Source: Methylotenera sp.
Lineage (GTDB): Bacteria > Pseudomonadota > Gammaproteobacteria > Burkholderiales > Methylophilaceae
Direction of reading: 5' to 3'
Length of the DNA stretch: 64,000 nucleotides
NCBI RefSeq assembly: GCF_029946165.1
Contig: NZ_JAQSDZ010000001.1
Location: 1-64,000, forward strand
Shown: piece after piece, positions 8,696-19,088 of the stretch
How the letters are laid out: each line of letters begins with the position of its first letter
Numbering within the stretch: position 1 is the first letter of the stretch
The notes under the pieces: generated by a model
Databases searched by the model: none
Seen by the model: the letters and a program-made list of their open reading frames with translations, nothing else
What the model was told of the DNA's origin: nothing
Translations under genes and position numbers: made by a program

Positions 8696-9635
8696 ACGAT
8701 TTTCCTTGCACAATAACCTTCAAGCCTTCATCTACAGAAAATGGCGGCACCCAACCTAATTCACGGCGAATTTTACTGCTATCCACTTGAAGAGATCCAA
8801 CGATGCGAGCAATTTGATCTGACTTACCCACCAAACGCCCAGCAAGCTTCAACAATGCAACAGGGAAAGGAAACAATCGGGGGCTTTTATCCATAGCCAG
8901 CGATAATTTCTTTAGTAAATCTGAAGTGGAGATATCTTCACCATCGCTCACTAAATACGTTTGCCCCGCAGCCGCTGGGTGTGTTGCACATAAGATCAAA
9001 GCGTCAACTAAGTTTTCAATGTAAATTAAACTACGTCTATTTGTAACAGATGCAAATGGAAGTGGTAAACCACGAGCGAGCACTGACAGCATTTGCGCAA
9101 AATTACCTTTTACGCCAGCTCCATAGACCAAAGGTGGACGCACAACTACAACTTCAAGCCCAGTCTCTTTTGCTATTTTATGTAATGCTTGTTCAGCCTC
9201 CCACTTAGAAACCCCATAAGGATCTTGCGGTGCAGGTACATCTTGCTCACAATAAATATGATTACCAGAAGTTTCTTCGCCATGCACTTTAATAGAGCTA
9301 ACGTACACAAAACGTTTAACACCTGCTTTAGCTGCACAACGCGCCAAACGCTCAGTTCCCACTACATTCAATCGGCGAAACTCCGCTAAAGGGTTATTAG
9401 AGGTCTCTTGCATCACATGTACTCGGGCGGCAAGGTGAACCACGACATCGCAACCTTCTAAAGCTAATGTCCAATCAGTCGTACCTCCAATATCACCAAC
9501 CAAAATATTGTTAATGCTATGCAATAAAGCAGAGTTAGTCCGTGTGACTCCAAGAACATTTAAACCACGTGTAATAGCCTCAGCATAGAATGCCTGTCCG
9601 ACAAATCCATTAGCACCAGTCAAAAGAATTTTCAT
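8688..9635 (-). CDS. NAD-dependent sugar-nucleotide epimerase (SDR)
   Basis: MKILLTGANGFVGQAF; YVSSIKVHGE; YGVSKWEAE (YxxxK). Confidence 0.9.
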   Translation of the reverse strand: MKILLTGANGFVGQAFYAEAITRGLNVLGVTRTNSALLHSINNILVGDIGGTTDWTLALEGCDVVVHLAARVHVMQETSNNPLAEFRRLNVVGTERLARCAAKAGVKRFVYVSSIKVHGEETSGNHIYCEQDVPAPQDPYGVSKWEAEQALHKIAKETGLEVVVVRPPLVYGAGVKGNFAQMLSVLARGLPLPFASVTNRRSLIYIENLVDALILCATHPAAAGQTYLVSDGEDISTSDLLKKLSLAMDKSPRLFPFPVALLKLAGRLVGKSDQIARIVGSLQVDSSKIRRELGWVPPFSVDEGLKVIVQGKSYD

Positions 9636-10795
9636 CCTAGCATCCGCGTGTGCTCTAGATATATCTCTTTTAGTGCATTGAATAAAATATCTGCAGTGAA
9701 ATACTTATGCACTCTTAATCTTGCACGCTCACCCAATTGCACTGCTTGGGCTGGGCTTTCTATCAAGGTGCACATTAACTGGGTTAACTGCTCAATATCA
9801 CCAACTGGAAAAAGTATGCCCGTTTTACCATTTTCAATAGCATCAACCAAGCCAGCAATGTTTGATCCAATAGTAGGAACACCAATTGCTGCAGCATCAA
9901 TCACAATGCTACCGAAACCCTCTCGATAGCTAGGTAAACAGAGAACATCACTAATTGCTAAATATAATTCATGATTAACTACTCTTCCGATATTCAGAAC
10001 GTGATCTTGAAAAATAGAGTTTGAATTAAGCACTTTTTCAACTTCACCATTAGACTCATCGGGTCCGACAAACAACAGTTTTGCTTGTGAGTATTTTTGA
10101 GCAACGATAGCGAACGCACGTAAAACATCGACAGCGCCTTTATCAAGACTCTTACGAGCTATAAAAGCAAAAATGAAATCTGTATCCAGAATACCAAACT
10201 GTGCCTGTAAGGCTTTTACTTGACTAGGAACCAATTGACTATCGAATCTTTGAATATCAACTCCAGAAAGAGACCCCCTGGACAAAACAGGTAAAGGTTT
10301 ACCATTCAGAGAAATATTATTTTTATATAAAAATTCAGATTGCGATGGACTGTCCGACAAACATACAGTGTTAAGTAAAACAATGAGTTTATCTAAAACT
10401 CTAAGAAATAAACGCACCAACCCTCTTTTGTTAGCCCAAACCTGGCCAGTAAATGTATGTATACGAACTGGAGTGCTACATATGAACCCAGCCAATGCGC
10501 AAATCAATCCAGCTTTAGGCATTATAGAATGTAGAATATCAGGCTTGTATTGATGAATCAGCTTACAAAGACTAAGTAATGCAGAAAAATCAGAAAAGAT
10601 ATTTACCTTTCTTGTAAGCTCAATATCGACCCACTTTATTTCTGGATAATCCAGCCTGTAAATCGACACCCCTTGGCCTGCAACACACACATCAAAGTCT
10701 TTAGTAAGTCTCTTAAGGGTATTAGCTAAATGCCAAGGTATACATTCTGAGGTTGTCACCACTCTCAAAACTTTTATACGTTTCTGATTAGTCAT
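9632..10795 (-). CDS. glycosyltransferase family 4 (GT-B)
   Basis: C-terminal PSYREGFGSIVIDAAAIGVPTIGSNIAGLVDAIENGKTGIL. ATG at 10795 overlaps the upstream stop by 8 nt. Confidence 0.88.
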   Translation of the reverse strand: MTNQKRIKVLRVVTTSECIPWHLANTLKRLTKDFDVCVAGQGVSIYRLDYPEIKWVDIELTRKVNIFSDFSALLSLCKLIHQYKPDILHSIMPKAGLICALAGFICSTPVRIHTFTGQVWANKRGLVRLFLRVLDKLIVLLNTVCLSDSPSQSEFLYKNNISLNGKPLPVLSRGSLSGVDIQRFDSQLVPSQVKALQAQFGILDTDFIFAFIARKSLDKGAVDVLRAFAIVAQKYSQAKLLFVGPDESNGEVEKVLNSNSIFQDHVLNIGRVVNHELYLAISDVLCLPSYREGFGSIVIDAAAIGVPTIGSNIAGLVDAIENGKTGILFPVGDIEQLTQLMCTLIESPAQAVQLGERARLRVHKYFTADILFNALKEIYLEHTRMLG

Positions 10796-11735
10796 GTCGC
10801 TTAATCCAAGCATCAACCATTTCTTTAAAACCATCCTTAATAGAAATACGGTTGCAATAGCCAATATCAGTAGCAATTGACTTTGATGAATATATTACCC
10901 TACCAGTAACTGCATCAATTCTAGACTGCTTGAGCGGCGAACCTGGAATTTTCTCAGCGATACTAGCTATTAACTGCAGCACTGTCTCAGGAAACCTTAA
11001 TTTTGGATAAGGCTTATCCAAAGACTCAGCGATAATCTCAACTAACTCTTCTATAGTGCAATAATCAGAAACAATATACGTTAACGGGTTTCGATATAAG
11101 GGCACAGATGCACACAACATAAGTGCATCTATTACATTGTCTACATGCACATAATTTACTATTGAGCCTTTTTTTCCAACATAAAAAAATAGCCCACGAT
11201 TAATAATTGATATAAGCTGAAATAATGATTGATTAGGCATATCTGCACCATATACATTTGATGGCCTCAGAATAACAGCGGGCATGCTATTACTTACAGA
11301 ATATTCTGTTACCAACCTATCTGCCTCAGTTTTGGACTTCTCATAAAGATTGTTAGGTCTTAATATACTTTGCTCATTAATCAGCGACTCTAGCTTTGCA
11401 CCATAAACGCCAGTGCTACTTAACTGTACCCACCGACCAACTTTACCTTGTGCTATGTCAAGCAGGTTTTGTGTTCCTTTTACATTAACCTTCCACATTA
11501 GAGCCTCGTCTTGCAGCTCTGCTGCCAGATGGTAAATCACATCAGCACCTTCAACGAAGCTATATAAAGCCTTATTAGGCTCGGCCAAATCGGAGAGATG
11601 CCCTTCAGCTCCATCGAAGAGATCAAGTGACTGTGGATTTCTGGTTAAAAATCTAACTTTATGCTTAAGCGCTAAATGCTTCTGCACGAGTCTCTTACCT
11701 ATAAAACCAGTAGCCCCTGTAATAGCGACAATCAT
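10788..11735 (-). CDS. NAD-dependent epimerase/dehydratase
   Basis: MIVAITGATGFIGKRLV; STGVYGA; YEKSKTEAD. Confidence 0.88.
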   Translation of the reverse strand: MIVAITGATGFIGKRLVQKHLALKHKVRFLTRNPQSLDLFDGAEGHLSDLAEPNKALYSFVEGADVIYHLAAELQDEALMWKVNVKGTQNLLDIAQGKVGRWVQLSSTGVYGAKLESLINEQSILRPNNLYEKSKTEADRLVTEYSVSNSMPAVILRPSNVYGADMPNQSLFQLISIINRGLFFYVGKKGSIVNYVHVDNVIDALMLCASVPLYRNPLTYIVSDYCTIEELVEIIAESLDKPYPKLRFPETVLQLIASIAEKIPGSPLKQSRIDAVTGRVIYSSKSIATDIGYCNRISIKDGFKEMVDAWIKRHD

Positions 11736-11776
11736 AATTGCGTGTATATTCCGAAGGTAATTAAAATTACGCGATA

Positions 11777-12703
11777 TTAATATCTATTCATCAAAATAAG
11801 TAATTTCAAAATTAGGTTATCCAAAATACTTTGGCGCCAGATTTTTCTATTAAATACTAATCTAAATCGCCCTAGAAATAGTTTTTTTGCTCCCAAAAAC
11901 TCTAGAAGCAAAGCTTTTGCTTCATCTGAAAGAACTTCACTATATCTCTCTAAAAAAGTCTCTGCCTGATCGCTAAATCTAAAAACACCATGCTTAAACA
12001 AACTAAAGCGCTTCACTCGCCGTATATAGCTATCCCATACCGAAGTTGCAGCACCTATGGCATTGTTTGAATGCTGCCTATAACGCATAGTAGATTGGTC
12101 ATCAAAGAGCACTTCACCAAAACATGAGATCACAAGATAACACCATGAGTCATGCATCAAACATCGATCAGGTAGTGACTTTATTATCAAATCTCTTGCA
12201 CTCTTATTAAGAACTACAGTACATCCCGTAGCAATATTTTCAACTAATGCGTTACCAAACCCAATTTTTTCAGGCTGAGGAGATAATTTGATAAATTGAT
12301 TATTCGCATCAACATAATCAAGCCTAGAAAAGTACATAGCTGGAATATCTTCAGGTAGCGATCCAAGTGCTAAAACGGCCCTCTCCAGCTTATCTCTATT
12401 CCAAATATCATCTTGATCGCAAAATGCATAAAACCCAGCATCGCCAGAAATATCTAGCAAGCTAAAAAAGCTCGCTGCAGGCCCTATATTTGCATCAGGC
12501 CTTTGCAAAAAAATCCTATTTTCAGAAGCCACTTGTTGCAGAATACCGTACGTTGAATCTGATGAACCGTCGTCCCTCACAAAAATTCTAATATTTTCGT
12601 ATGTTTGTTGGTATAAACTTTGTAACTGCTCATGTAAATATGCTTCACCGTTATAAGTAGATAGAAGCACATTGACTTGATTAGATGAGTCGGCATTTAA
12701 CAT
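11777..12703 (-). CDS. glycosyltransferase family 2
   Basis: VNVLLSTYNGEAYLHEQLQSLYQQTYENIRIFVRDDGSSDST; FCDQDDIW. Confidence 0.93.
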   Translation of the reverse strand: MLNADSSNQVNVLLSTYNGEAYLHEQLQSLYQQTYENIRIFVRDDGSSDSTYGILQQVASENRIFLQRPDANIGPAASFFSLLDISGDAGFYAFCDQDDIWNRDKLERAVLALGSLPEDIPAMYFSRLDYVDANNQFIKLSPQPEKIGFGNALVENIATGCTVVLNKSARDLIIKSLPDRCLMHDSWCYLVISCFGEVLFDDQSTMRYRQHSNNAIGAATSVWDSYIRRVKRFSLFKHGVFRFSDQAETFLERYSEVLSDEAKALLLEFLGAKKLFLGRFRLVFNRKIWRQSILDNLILKLLILMNRY

Positions 12704-12715
12704 AAAGAGGTTAAT

Positions 12716-13557
12716 TTAAGTTGATGCGTAAAGTAACACTCTCGGCCCATTTCGTTCCGAGCGTTTTTCAACGATTTCCACATTATCAAATCCGCATTGT
12801 TTTAAACAAGCAACAATATCATCTAGCAACAACCATTTAGAGTGGTCATACATTCCAGAAAAAGACTCTTTCTTGCCATATTCCATATAGCGCTTATACG
12901 AATACTCTCGACCATCAACAATATATGAACTGTCAGCTTCTTCAGATAAAGAATAGTGAGTATCAAGCATGACACCCTTTTTTACGTAATGCTTCAATGC
13001 CAGCAAATGGCTTATTGGATCTCTCAAATGATATAAAACACCTACATGGTGGATAAAATCACAAGCCAGTAAAGAATAATCTTGAGATTTTAATTCAACA
13101 TCACATTTAAAAACAGCAGGGCTCTTTTCATGCATTCCACAACGCACTATGGTTTTTACGACATGGTCCATTCTAGAATCCACAGCCGTTACTTTGCCAG
13201 CGTACTGCAGTAAACCTAGTGTATGAACGCCTTCAAAACATCCAACCTCAAGTACGTGTTGACCGTTTAAATTAAACCGCTGATGCATCGCTACAATTCG
13301 CTTATCGGGTATTTCTTGTGGCTCAATACGTTTAGAACCCCAAGCAACCATACCAAACCTTCGACCATTTGCATCTGAAATAAAGCTATTCCAATCCAGC
13401 AGGCCATTCAATTCACTTAAGTCTTCATCAGACAAATTATCCACATAACTTTTGAGCCCAGGCTTATAACCATTGAGTGGTAATTTCTTTGCCAGGGATA
13501 TTTTCTGAAACTTCCGTATTTTTCCTAAGATAAAACCTTTTACTCTTGAGAAACTCA
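12716..13557 (-). CDS. class I SAM-dependent methyltransferase (CmoB/DUF1698-like)
   Basis: VLEVGCFEGVHTLGLLQYAGKVTAVD motif I; DFIHHVGVLYHLRDP. ATG at 13557 has an upstream AAGGA; a longer ORF reaches 13633. Confidence 0.75.
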
Positions 13558-13633
13558 TAACATTACAATCCTTAATTAAAATCAAACTACTGTTCAACAA
13601 GAGTGTAGTGAAAAAACCACTAACAAACATCAA

Positions 13634-14470
13634 TCATGTTTTTGCAACTAAAAGCTTAGCAAAACTTGTCTTACCTACTAAATCTAGAAATGAAGTTAAA
13701 TTCTTCTTATTATCTTCATTTATAGCTATTAATAATTTAAAGTTGGGTGATTTTAACTGCAACGCATAAACCGCAGTCATACTCTCCCCTACTATTAATG
13801 TACCTTGATATGTTTTAATCGAATCTTCAAGTGCAAAATCAGATCCTATAATAGACGGACAGCTTTCAAAGGCTTTGACATTTTTATTTGGATTAGAATG
13901 CTTCACTAAAAGGACTCTTGAAGCACTTAAATCAGGCAATATTACTGACCCAATACCTGGCGACTCTACTAAAACCACATCAAAATCACTTAGATCTATT
14001 TTTTGTTTACTACTTCTAGCAATCTCTTCAAGTTCACACACATTAATCAAGTTAAACCCGCTAAGCCATGTGGCAAGCTTAGCATCATAATTGAAGGTGT
14101 AATAATTGCTGTCTGACTTAAAATCTGAAACGACAATATTTCTTGGAAACTCTCTGAAAGTATCAAGACCATCATCTATCACAGACAATTTTTTTGCGTA
14201 CTTTGAATAAGTCCTTATCAGTCGACCACCTCTAAAATGAGGAACGCATATTTCAAATGGTGGAACGAAACAGCTTTTAAATAGATAGGTAATAAAAGTA
14301 CATCTAGAATATGGAATCAAGTTGAAATTGTTAAATCTAGTCACATCACACCTAATTGGGTCGTAGAAAATTATTGTTTTAGTTGTTCGTTTATCTTTAT
14401 CTGCCAAATTAACTGCGATAATAAGTGATATATGATTTGCACAAAAAATTACTCTCCTCTTCAGTAACAT
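13634..14470 (-). CDS. putative divergent glycosyltransferase (sialyl-/polysialyltransferase-like architecture)
   Basis: Sits inside the polysaccharide cluster; motif-like VIDDGLDTFREFP, VLLVKHSNPNKN and VGESMTAVYALQLKSP. Weak similarity by eye only. Confidence 0.4.
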   Translation of the reverse strand: MLLKRRVIFCANHISLIIAVNLADKDKRTTKTIIFYDPIRCDVTRFNNFNLIPYSRCTFITYLFKSCFVPPFEICVPHFRGGRLIRTYSKYAKKLSVIDDGLDTFREFPRNIVVSDFKSDSNYYTFNYDAKLATWLSGFNLINVCELEEIARSSKQKIDLSDFDVVLVESPGIGSVILPDLSASRVLLVKHSNPNKNVKAFESCPSIIGSDFALEDSIKTYQGTLIVGESMTAVYALQLKSPNFKLLIAINEDNKKNLTSFLDLVGKTSFAKLLVAKT

Positions 14471-14474
14471 AATA

Positions 14475-15521
14475 CTAATTCTTAGAAATAGCTAACAAGC
14501 ACTCTTGCCAACTATCAACAACTTTAGAAAGAGAAAAGTTTTGCTCCAGAATTAGCTTGCACTCTTTTATTCCTTGATCTCTATTTTCTTGATTTAACAT
14601 AAAAGACTCCATACCATCTAACCAATCATCAAGAACAACATCATCTCTGAATGCCTCATAGCTCGGGATGCTAGTTGCTACAACTTGCAAATTATGAACA
14701 ATAGCAGTAGCTAATCGATTATTAGTCTTACATATAGTAAAAGGATTAACACTGATTGGAATTATTGCAATGTCATTATTAAACATAACTCTACTAAACG
14801 TATAGTAATTCCAATCGACGTAAATAGAGGGTACAGAAAGTTGTTTTGCAATATCCTTATACTTACTCTTACTATTACTCACAATGGTTAAAGAAATTGG
14901 TGAAAAGTTATGATGCGCTAATAATTGATCTTTAATTAATAAAATGTCTTCCATACCTCCAGCAGCATTATTACCTCCATGATTGCCAAACCATATCAAC
15001 TTTCTTCCCTTTTGAATATGTAATGACCTAAGTTTTTTCTTGTAAAAATACAGTTCCAATTCACAATATGGATGGGAAATTTTAGTAAAAAAATCCGGCT
15101 CAAATGGCAGTTCTGTTGAATCCCCTATCACTTTAACTTCAATAGCTTTAATTGAGATCTCTTGCAATACTATATTTGCCAGAGCTTCTGAAGAACATAT
15201 AACAACATCAACTGCTAGTATTGCATCTCTTAACAACCCTGCTCGGTCAGACCAAATATTAGAATTATTGTCATAGTAAAAATGGTTATCACATATATCT
15301 AAAACCAATTTAGCTCCATATTTACTTCGTAAGCTTATCGCCGTTTTGAGAGTACGTGCATCATAACGCTTAGAAAGCACCAATACTTTTGGCTGAACGC
15401 GTGTATGATAGAAACCAGCACTAAGCCCTCTTTTCTGAAGAGTCTCAACAATTTGCAAACAACGTAATCGATAACTTGCAACCTTTTTATTTCTAATGTG
15501 TGGCCAAAAAACAATATCCAT
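14475..15521 (-). CDS. putative glycosyltransferase (GT-B like)
   Basis: YRLRCLQIVETLQKRGL...LVLDICDNHF...KLIWFGNHGGNNAAGGMEDILLIKDQL; cluster context. Confidence 0.6.
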   Translation of the reverse strand: MDIVFWPHIRNKKVASYRLRCLQIVETLQKRGLSAGFYHTRVQPKVLVLSKRYDARTLKTAISLRSKYGAKLVLDICDNHFYYDNNSNIWSDRAGLLRDAILAVDVVICSSEALANIVLQEISIKAIEVKVIGDSTELPFEPDFFTKISHPYCELELYFYKKKLRSLHIQKGRKLIWFGNHGGNNAAGGMEDILLIKDQLLAHHNFSPISLTIVSNSKSKYKDIAKQLSVPSIYVDWNYYTFSRVMFNNDIAIIPISVNPFTICKTNNRLATAIVHNLQVVATSIPSYEAFRDDVVLDDWLDGMESFMLNQENRDQGIKECKLILEQNFSLSKVVDSWQECLLAISKN

Positions 15522-15531
15522 TTATATTCTC

Positions 15532-16476
15532 TTACTTAGGTTTTGCCCATATTTCAATACGCCCACTAAGCCGTGTAACTCCTAGCAACCAACCCAACAT
15601 CATCCTTAGATATGCAGCAGAAGATGCAGTTTTCATCCATCTAATAACCTGAAGAGTTTTGGCATGATTGAAATCATTGGCCCAATATTCGGCACTCGAA
15701 AGCAACGTCATGCAGTTTTTTTGCCAAACAACTCTTTCTAATTTCCAACCTGAATTATTTAAAACAAATTCCAAAGTCTTAGGCGTGTAATGAAATAAAT
15801 GTGTAGGTAATTGCCAATCATAGCATCGCTTATTAAAAATAGTTTTAGCTAAAGAATTTGCATCAGGCACTGAAGCAATTAAATAGCCATTAGGTTTAAC
15901 CCAATTACGTAATTTACTAAGCACTTGTATTGGAGCATGCAAATGCTCCAATACCATCCAAGCTACAATTACATCAAATAGTTGTTCTGGTTGTTTTGCA
16001 TTTTCTAAAGTAGCCGTCTGAACAATAAAACCTTTCTCTCTCGCCACTTCAGCTGCAGTATCAGAAAACTCAATACCCTCTATACTCCATCCTTGGCTAA
16101 GCATTTCCTCCATAAAAGACCCAGAAGCACAACCCAACTCCAACATCTTTCCAGGGGCTAAAGACGGTATCTTTCGCGCATCAAGTCCTAATAGCGATCT
16201 TAAATACTTTTTGATCACACCACCCCTTTTAGATGGCAATTTATCAACCACAAGGTAAGGTGCATAGTCATCAGGATAATAAGCCCCTATAGTTTCAGCC
16301 GTGGGTCTAGGATTAGTTCTTTTTAATCCACAAGTTACACACTGAACCACATTAAAATATCCAGGAATTCCATGCAATCTATCATGTCCAGAGAAGACTA
16401 AAATATCATTCACATGACAGCCGTTTGGACATGAAACTGATTCTAGAGTTATATTTTCAGGGTAACTTGATAACAA
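15532..16476 (-). CDS. class I SAM-dependent methyltransferase with N-terminal zinc-ribbon-like Cys motifs
   Basis: CPNGC...CVTCGLKRTNPRP; MLELGCASGSFMEEML; VAWMVLEHLHAP. TTG start at 16476 with GGAG upstream is plausible; the ORF extends to 16512. Confidence 0.8.
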   Translation of the reverse strand: MLSSYPENITLESVSCPNGCHVNDILVFSGHDRLHGIPGYFNVVQCVTCGLKRTNPRPTAETIGAYYPDDYAPYLVVDKLPSKRGGVIKKYLRSLLGLDARKIPSLAPGKMLELGCASGSFMEEMLSQGWSIEGIEFSDTAAEVAREKGFIVQTATLENAKQPEQLFDVIVAWMVLEHLHAPIQVLSKLRNWVKPNGYLIASVPDANSLAKTIFNKRCYDWQLPTHLFHYTPKTLEFVLNNSGWKLERVVWQKNCMTLLSSAEYWANDFNHAKTLQVIRWMKTASSAAYLRMMLGWLLGVTRLSGRIEIWAKPK

Positions 16477-17728
16477 TCTTCTTCTCCAAAATAAAATACA
16501 TAAAGAGTGCATTCACCAAATAATACACAGAAGTCCCAGCAACTAAACCATAAAGTCCGAAAAATATAAATCCCAATGACTTTAATGCAACCCCTAACAA
16601 AAATCCAATAACGCCTATATGCATAGGCGTTTTCATATCACCTAAAGCATAAAAAACTGCTACCAGAATTGAACCTGAAATAGCGCCATAGAGATAACCC
16701 AACAGCAAAACAAGCATTAGCCAAATAGACATAGCTGTTTCTGGAGACGATATAATAACCAATCTCATTAAGTCAGCAAAAATTGGATATACAACTATGA
16801 GCGCGGAAAATACTAATAACACTCCAATACTTACGTGCTTTAAGCCACCTAAATATATTTTTTTAAGTCCAGCGTAATCATTTTCTGCAACATACCTTGC
16901 CATGGTAGGTGTTAACGGCATACTTATCACCTTCTCCATGATTGTGGAAATCGCACTCATTGCGGTTTGAGCTAAACCAAAAATAGTCATGGATCCTATA
17001 GGCGCTTGTGAAATCCAAAAGCGATCTATCAATGGGGAGGTTTTGTAAATTGTTGCGCCAAATAAAATAGGACACATTTGCTTCCAAGTATCTCTTTGGG
17101 CTATTCCCACTTTAAGCTTAACTCTTGGCCACCCAGCAATACCATAAAGCATTAAGAACACCAAAACAGCGCGTAAAGTTGCAATCCATGCTGCACTCTC
17201 GATACCGTAATGTGGAATAAACATTATCATCAACAATAAAGATACTACCGTTCCTAACATGGAAATTAGCTCACCAACAACAAAAAGACTTCTAGCTCGA
17301 AGTGCAATAATCAACAATGAAGTTTGAGTGTTAAATCCAGCAGCTACAAGCAATGGGCCAACAAGAAGAGTTGTTAGCTCTAATTGATGTGAAAGAAAAC
17401 CCGGGAATAGTAATTTTGCCCAAAATCCTCTGGTTAGCCAAACAAATAGGTACATAACACCACCTAAAAGCAAAGCCTGACTTTGAGCAATAGATTGCTG
17501 ATTACGCCATTCAGTAAAATTTTTATTCAGAATAGCTAACTTTGGCAACCATACACTTTGTAATGCTGTGCTAATAATGGCAAATAAAACAGCCGGTAGA
17601 GATTGAGCAGCAATATAAGCATCAGTTTCATGTCCAACACCAACCATTCGAATGACAAGCAATTGTGCTGTAAATGTAGCAATGAGTTGTATAGTAACAA
17701 CAATGCCTATATTTAAACTCTGCTTCAA
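16457..17728 (-). CDS. lipid-linked oligosaccharide flippase (MOP superfamily, MurJ/Wzx-like)
   Basis: Multi-TM; VRMVGVGHETDAYIAAQSLPAVLFAIISTALQSVWLPKL resembles MviN/MurJ. Confidence 0.8.
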   Translation of the reverse strand: MKQSLNIGIVVTIQLIATFTAQLLVIRMVGVGHETDAYIAAQSLPAVLFAIISTALQSVWLPKLAILNKNFTEWRNQQSIAQSQALLLGGVMYLFVWLTRGFWAKLLFPGFLSHQLELTTLLVGPLLVAAGFNTQTSLLIIALRARSLFVVGELISMLGTVVSLLLMIMFIPHYGIESAAWIATLRAVLVFLMLYGIAGWPRVKLKVGIAQRDTWKQMCPILFGATIYKTSPLIDRFWISQAPIGSMTIFGLAQTAMSAISTIMEKVISMPLTPTMARYVAENDYAGLKKIYLGGLKHVSIGVLLVFSALIVVYPIFADLMRLVIISSPETAMSIWLMLVLLLGYLYGAISGSILVAVFYALGDMKTPMHIGVIGFLLGVALKSLGFIFFGLYGLVAGTSVYYLVNALFMYFILEKKIVIKLP

Positions 17729-17811
17729 ATATTTTACCTACTTTACTCAGTTTGATTTTTACTAATAATTCTGGATATCAACACGAATATTAGAAACAAT
17801 AATTACTGCTA

Positions 17812-18516
17812 TCATTTCTGACGTTGCAGGCAATAAGCCATTTCTTTATTTTCCGCAAACCACTCTTCTGAAAAATCCACATTCTTATATTCTTCAAAAT
17901 ATGGCCCCCCAACAGTCCAGTGAACGTTCTTTACATCAGCAGGTGGCTGATCGTACTCGCCTACCAACCAGTTCCAACGTACATTCAAACCACCGATTTC
18001 ATCATCTTTAAGCCAAGTAAATCGATGAAGGTCCATTGGGGTAGCGGTATTAACAAAATCTGGAGTTACTACTCTATTTGCAGGATGTGAACAATCCCAT
18101 AACACTACTGAAGACCAATTCTTTTTAGGGTATTTGTATTGAACATTATTAAGATATTTAATGTCATCTCTTGGCTCATAGTCATGCTTGACGACATAAA
18201 CTGCTTTACCAGGATCTTGCTTAGCGACATTAAACATTTCATTTATATCGGTACGTAACATCATGTCACAATCAAAAAAAGCTGCATATCCTTCATAATC
18301 ACTCAAGTATGGAACTAAAAAGCGACTGAAAGAAAATTCATTTGACTGTTTAGGGTCACGTTCACGAGTATATATATCCTTTAAATTAGTTAAATTTACT
18401 GGAATTATTGATACTGGCTGAGAACTTCTGGTAAGAATAGAATGTGCCATAGTATGCCAAGCAACACTTTCAACTTGGTCATATCCTATAAAAACCTTTA
18501 AAAGCTTGGAACTCAT
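17812..18516 (-). CDS. glycosyltransferase (GT-A, GT8-like)
   Basis: FIGYDQVESVAWHTMAHSIL...SNEFSFSRFLVPYLSDYEGYAAFFDCDMMLRTDINEMF (DCD metal-site-like). Confidence 0.75.
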   Translation of the reverse strand: MSSKLLKVFIGYDQVESVAWHTMAHSILTRSSQPVSIIPVNLTNLKDIYTRERDPKQSNEFSFSRFLVPYLSDYEGYAAFFDCDMMLRTDINEMFNVAKQDPGKAVYVVKHDYEPRDDIKYLNNVQYKYPKKNWSSVVLWDCSHPANRVVTPDFVNTATPMDLHRFTWLKDDEIGGLNVRWNWLVGEYDQPPADVKNVHWTVGGPYFEEYKNVDFSEEWFAENKEMAYCLQRQK

Positions 18517-18570
18517 AACATTTATCCTTATTAACTTTAACGCCCACTTACTGGCAGAAATTCAGTAATG

Positions 18571-18891
18571 CTAACCTGCCAACTCTTTACGAATTACTTC
18601 AATTTCTATTTCCAGCTTTTCATATTCTAATATTTTATTTTTCAAAAATCTTAAAGTGACTTTTGTTTTTTCCTCGATGCCACTGGGGGTAAGTAAATAA
18701 ATGTAAGCTAATTTATTTTTACTATTACGAAAATTAGTAGCCTTTATTAATCCAACATCAATCAAAGCTCTTAAACAAAAATTTGTTTTACCCAAACTAA
18801 CTCCTAATGCTTTTGCAAGCTCACGTTGGCTAATTTCAGAATCATCCTCAATCAGTTTTAATATTTTGTACTTGAATTCATCAGTTAACAT
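18571..18891 (-). CDS. MarR-family EPS-associated transcriptional regulator
   Basis: LKLIEDDSEISQRELAKALGVSLGKTNFCLRALIDVGLIKATNFRNSKNKLAYIYLLTPSGIEEKT fits the EPS-associated MarR family. Confidence 0.88.
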   Translation of the reverse strand: MLTDEFKYKILKLIEDDSEISQRELAKALGVSLGKTNFCLRALIDVGLIKATNFRNSKNKLAYIYLLTPSGIEEKTKVTLRFLKNKILEYEKLEIEIEVIRKELAG

Positions 18892-19040
18892 ATGTGAATT
18901 AAATAATTAGTGTTCATGGACTGAACGCAATTCTAACAAAAACGAAACGCAACATACAACGTTATTGCAATATGTAGTTACAAAAACAAGCTTCACTTGA
19001 TTTCAGTAGATACTTAATGCTAATTTTTCTGATAATAATT

Positions 19041-19073
19041 TTTCAGTATTCGTACTGTTGAAAAGTACTGAAA
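19041..19073. promoter_or_regulatory. inverted repeat TTTCAGTA-N17-TACTGAAA between hslR and the MarR-like gene
   Basis: Read directly; could be an operator or part of a terminator. Confidence 0.3.
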
Positions 19074-19088
19074 TATATGTGATTTAGA

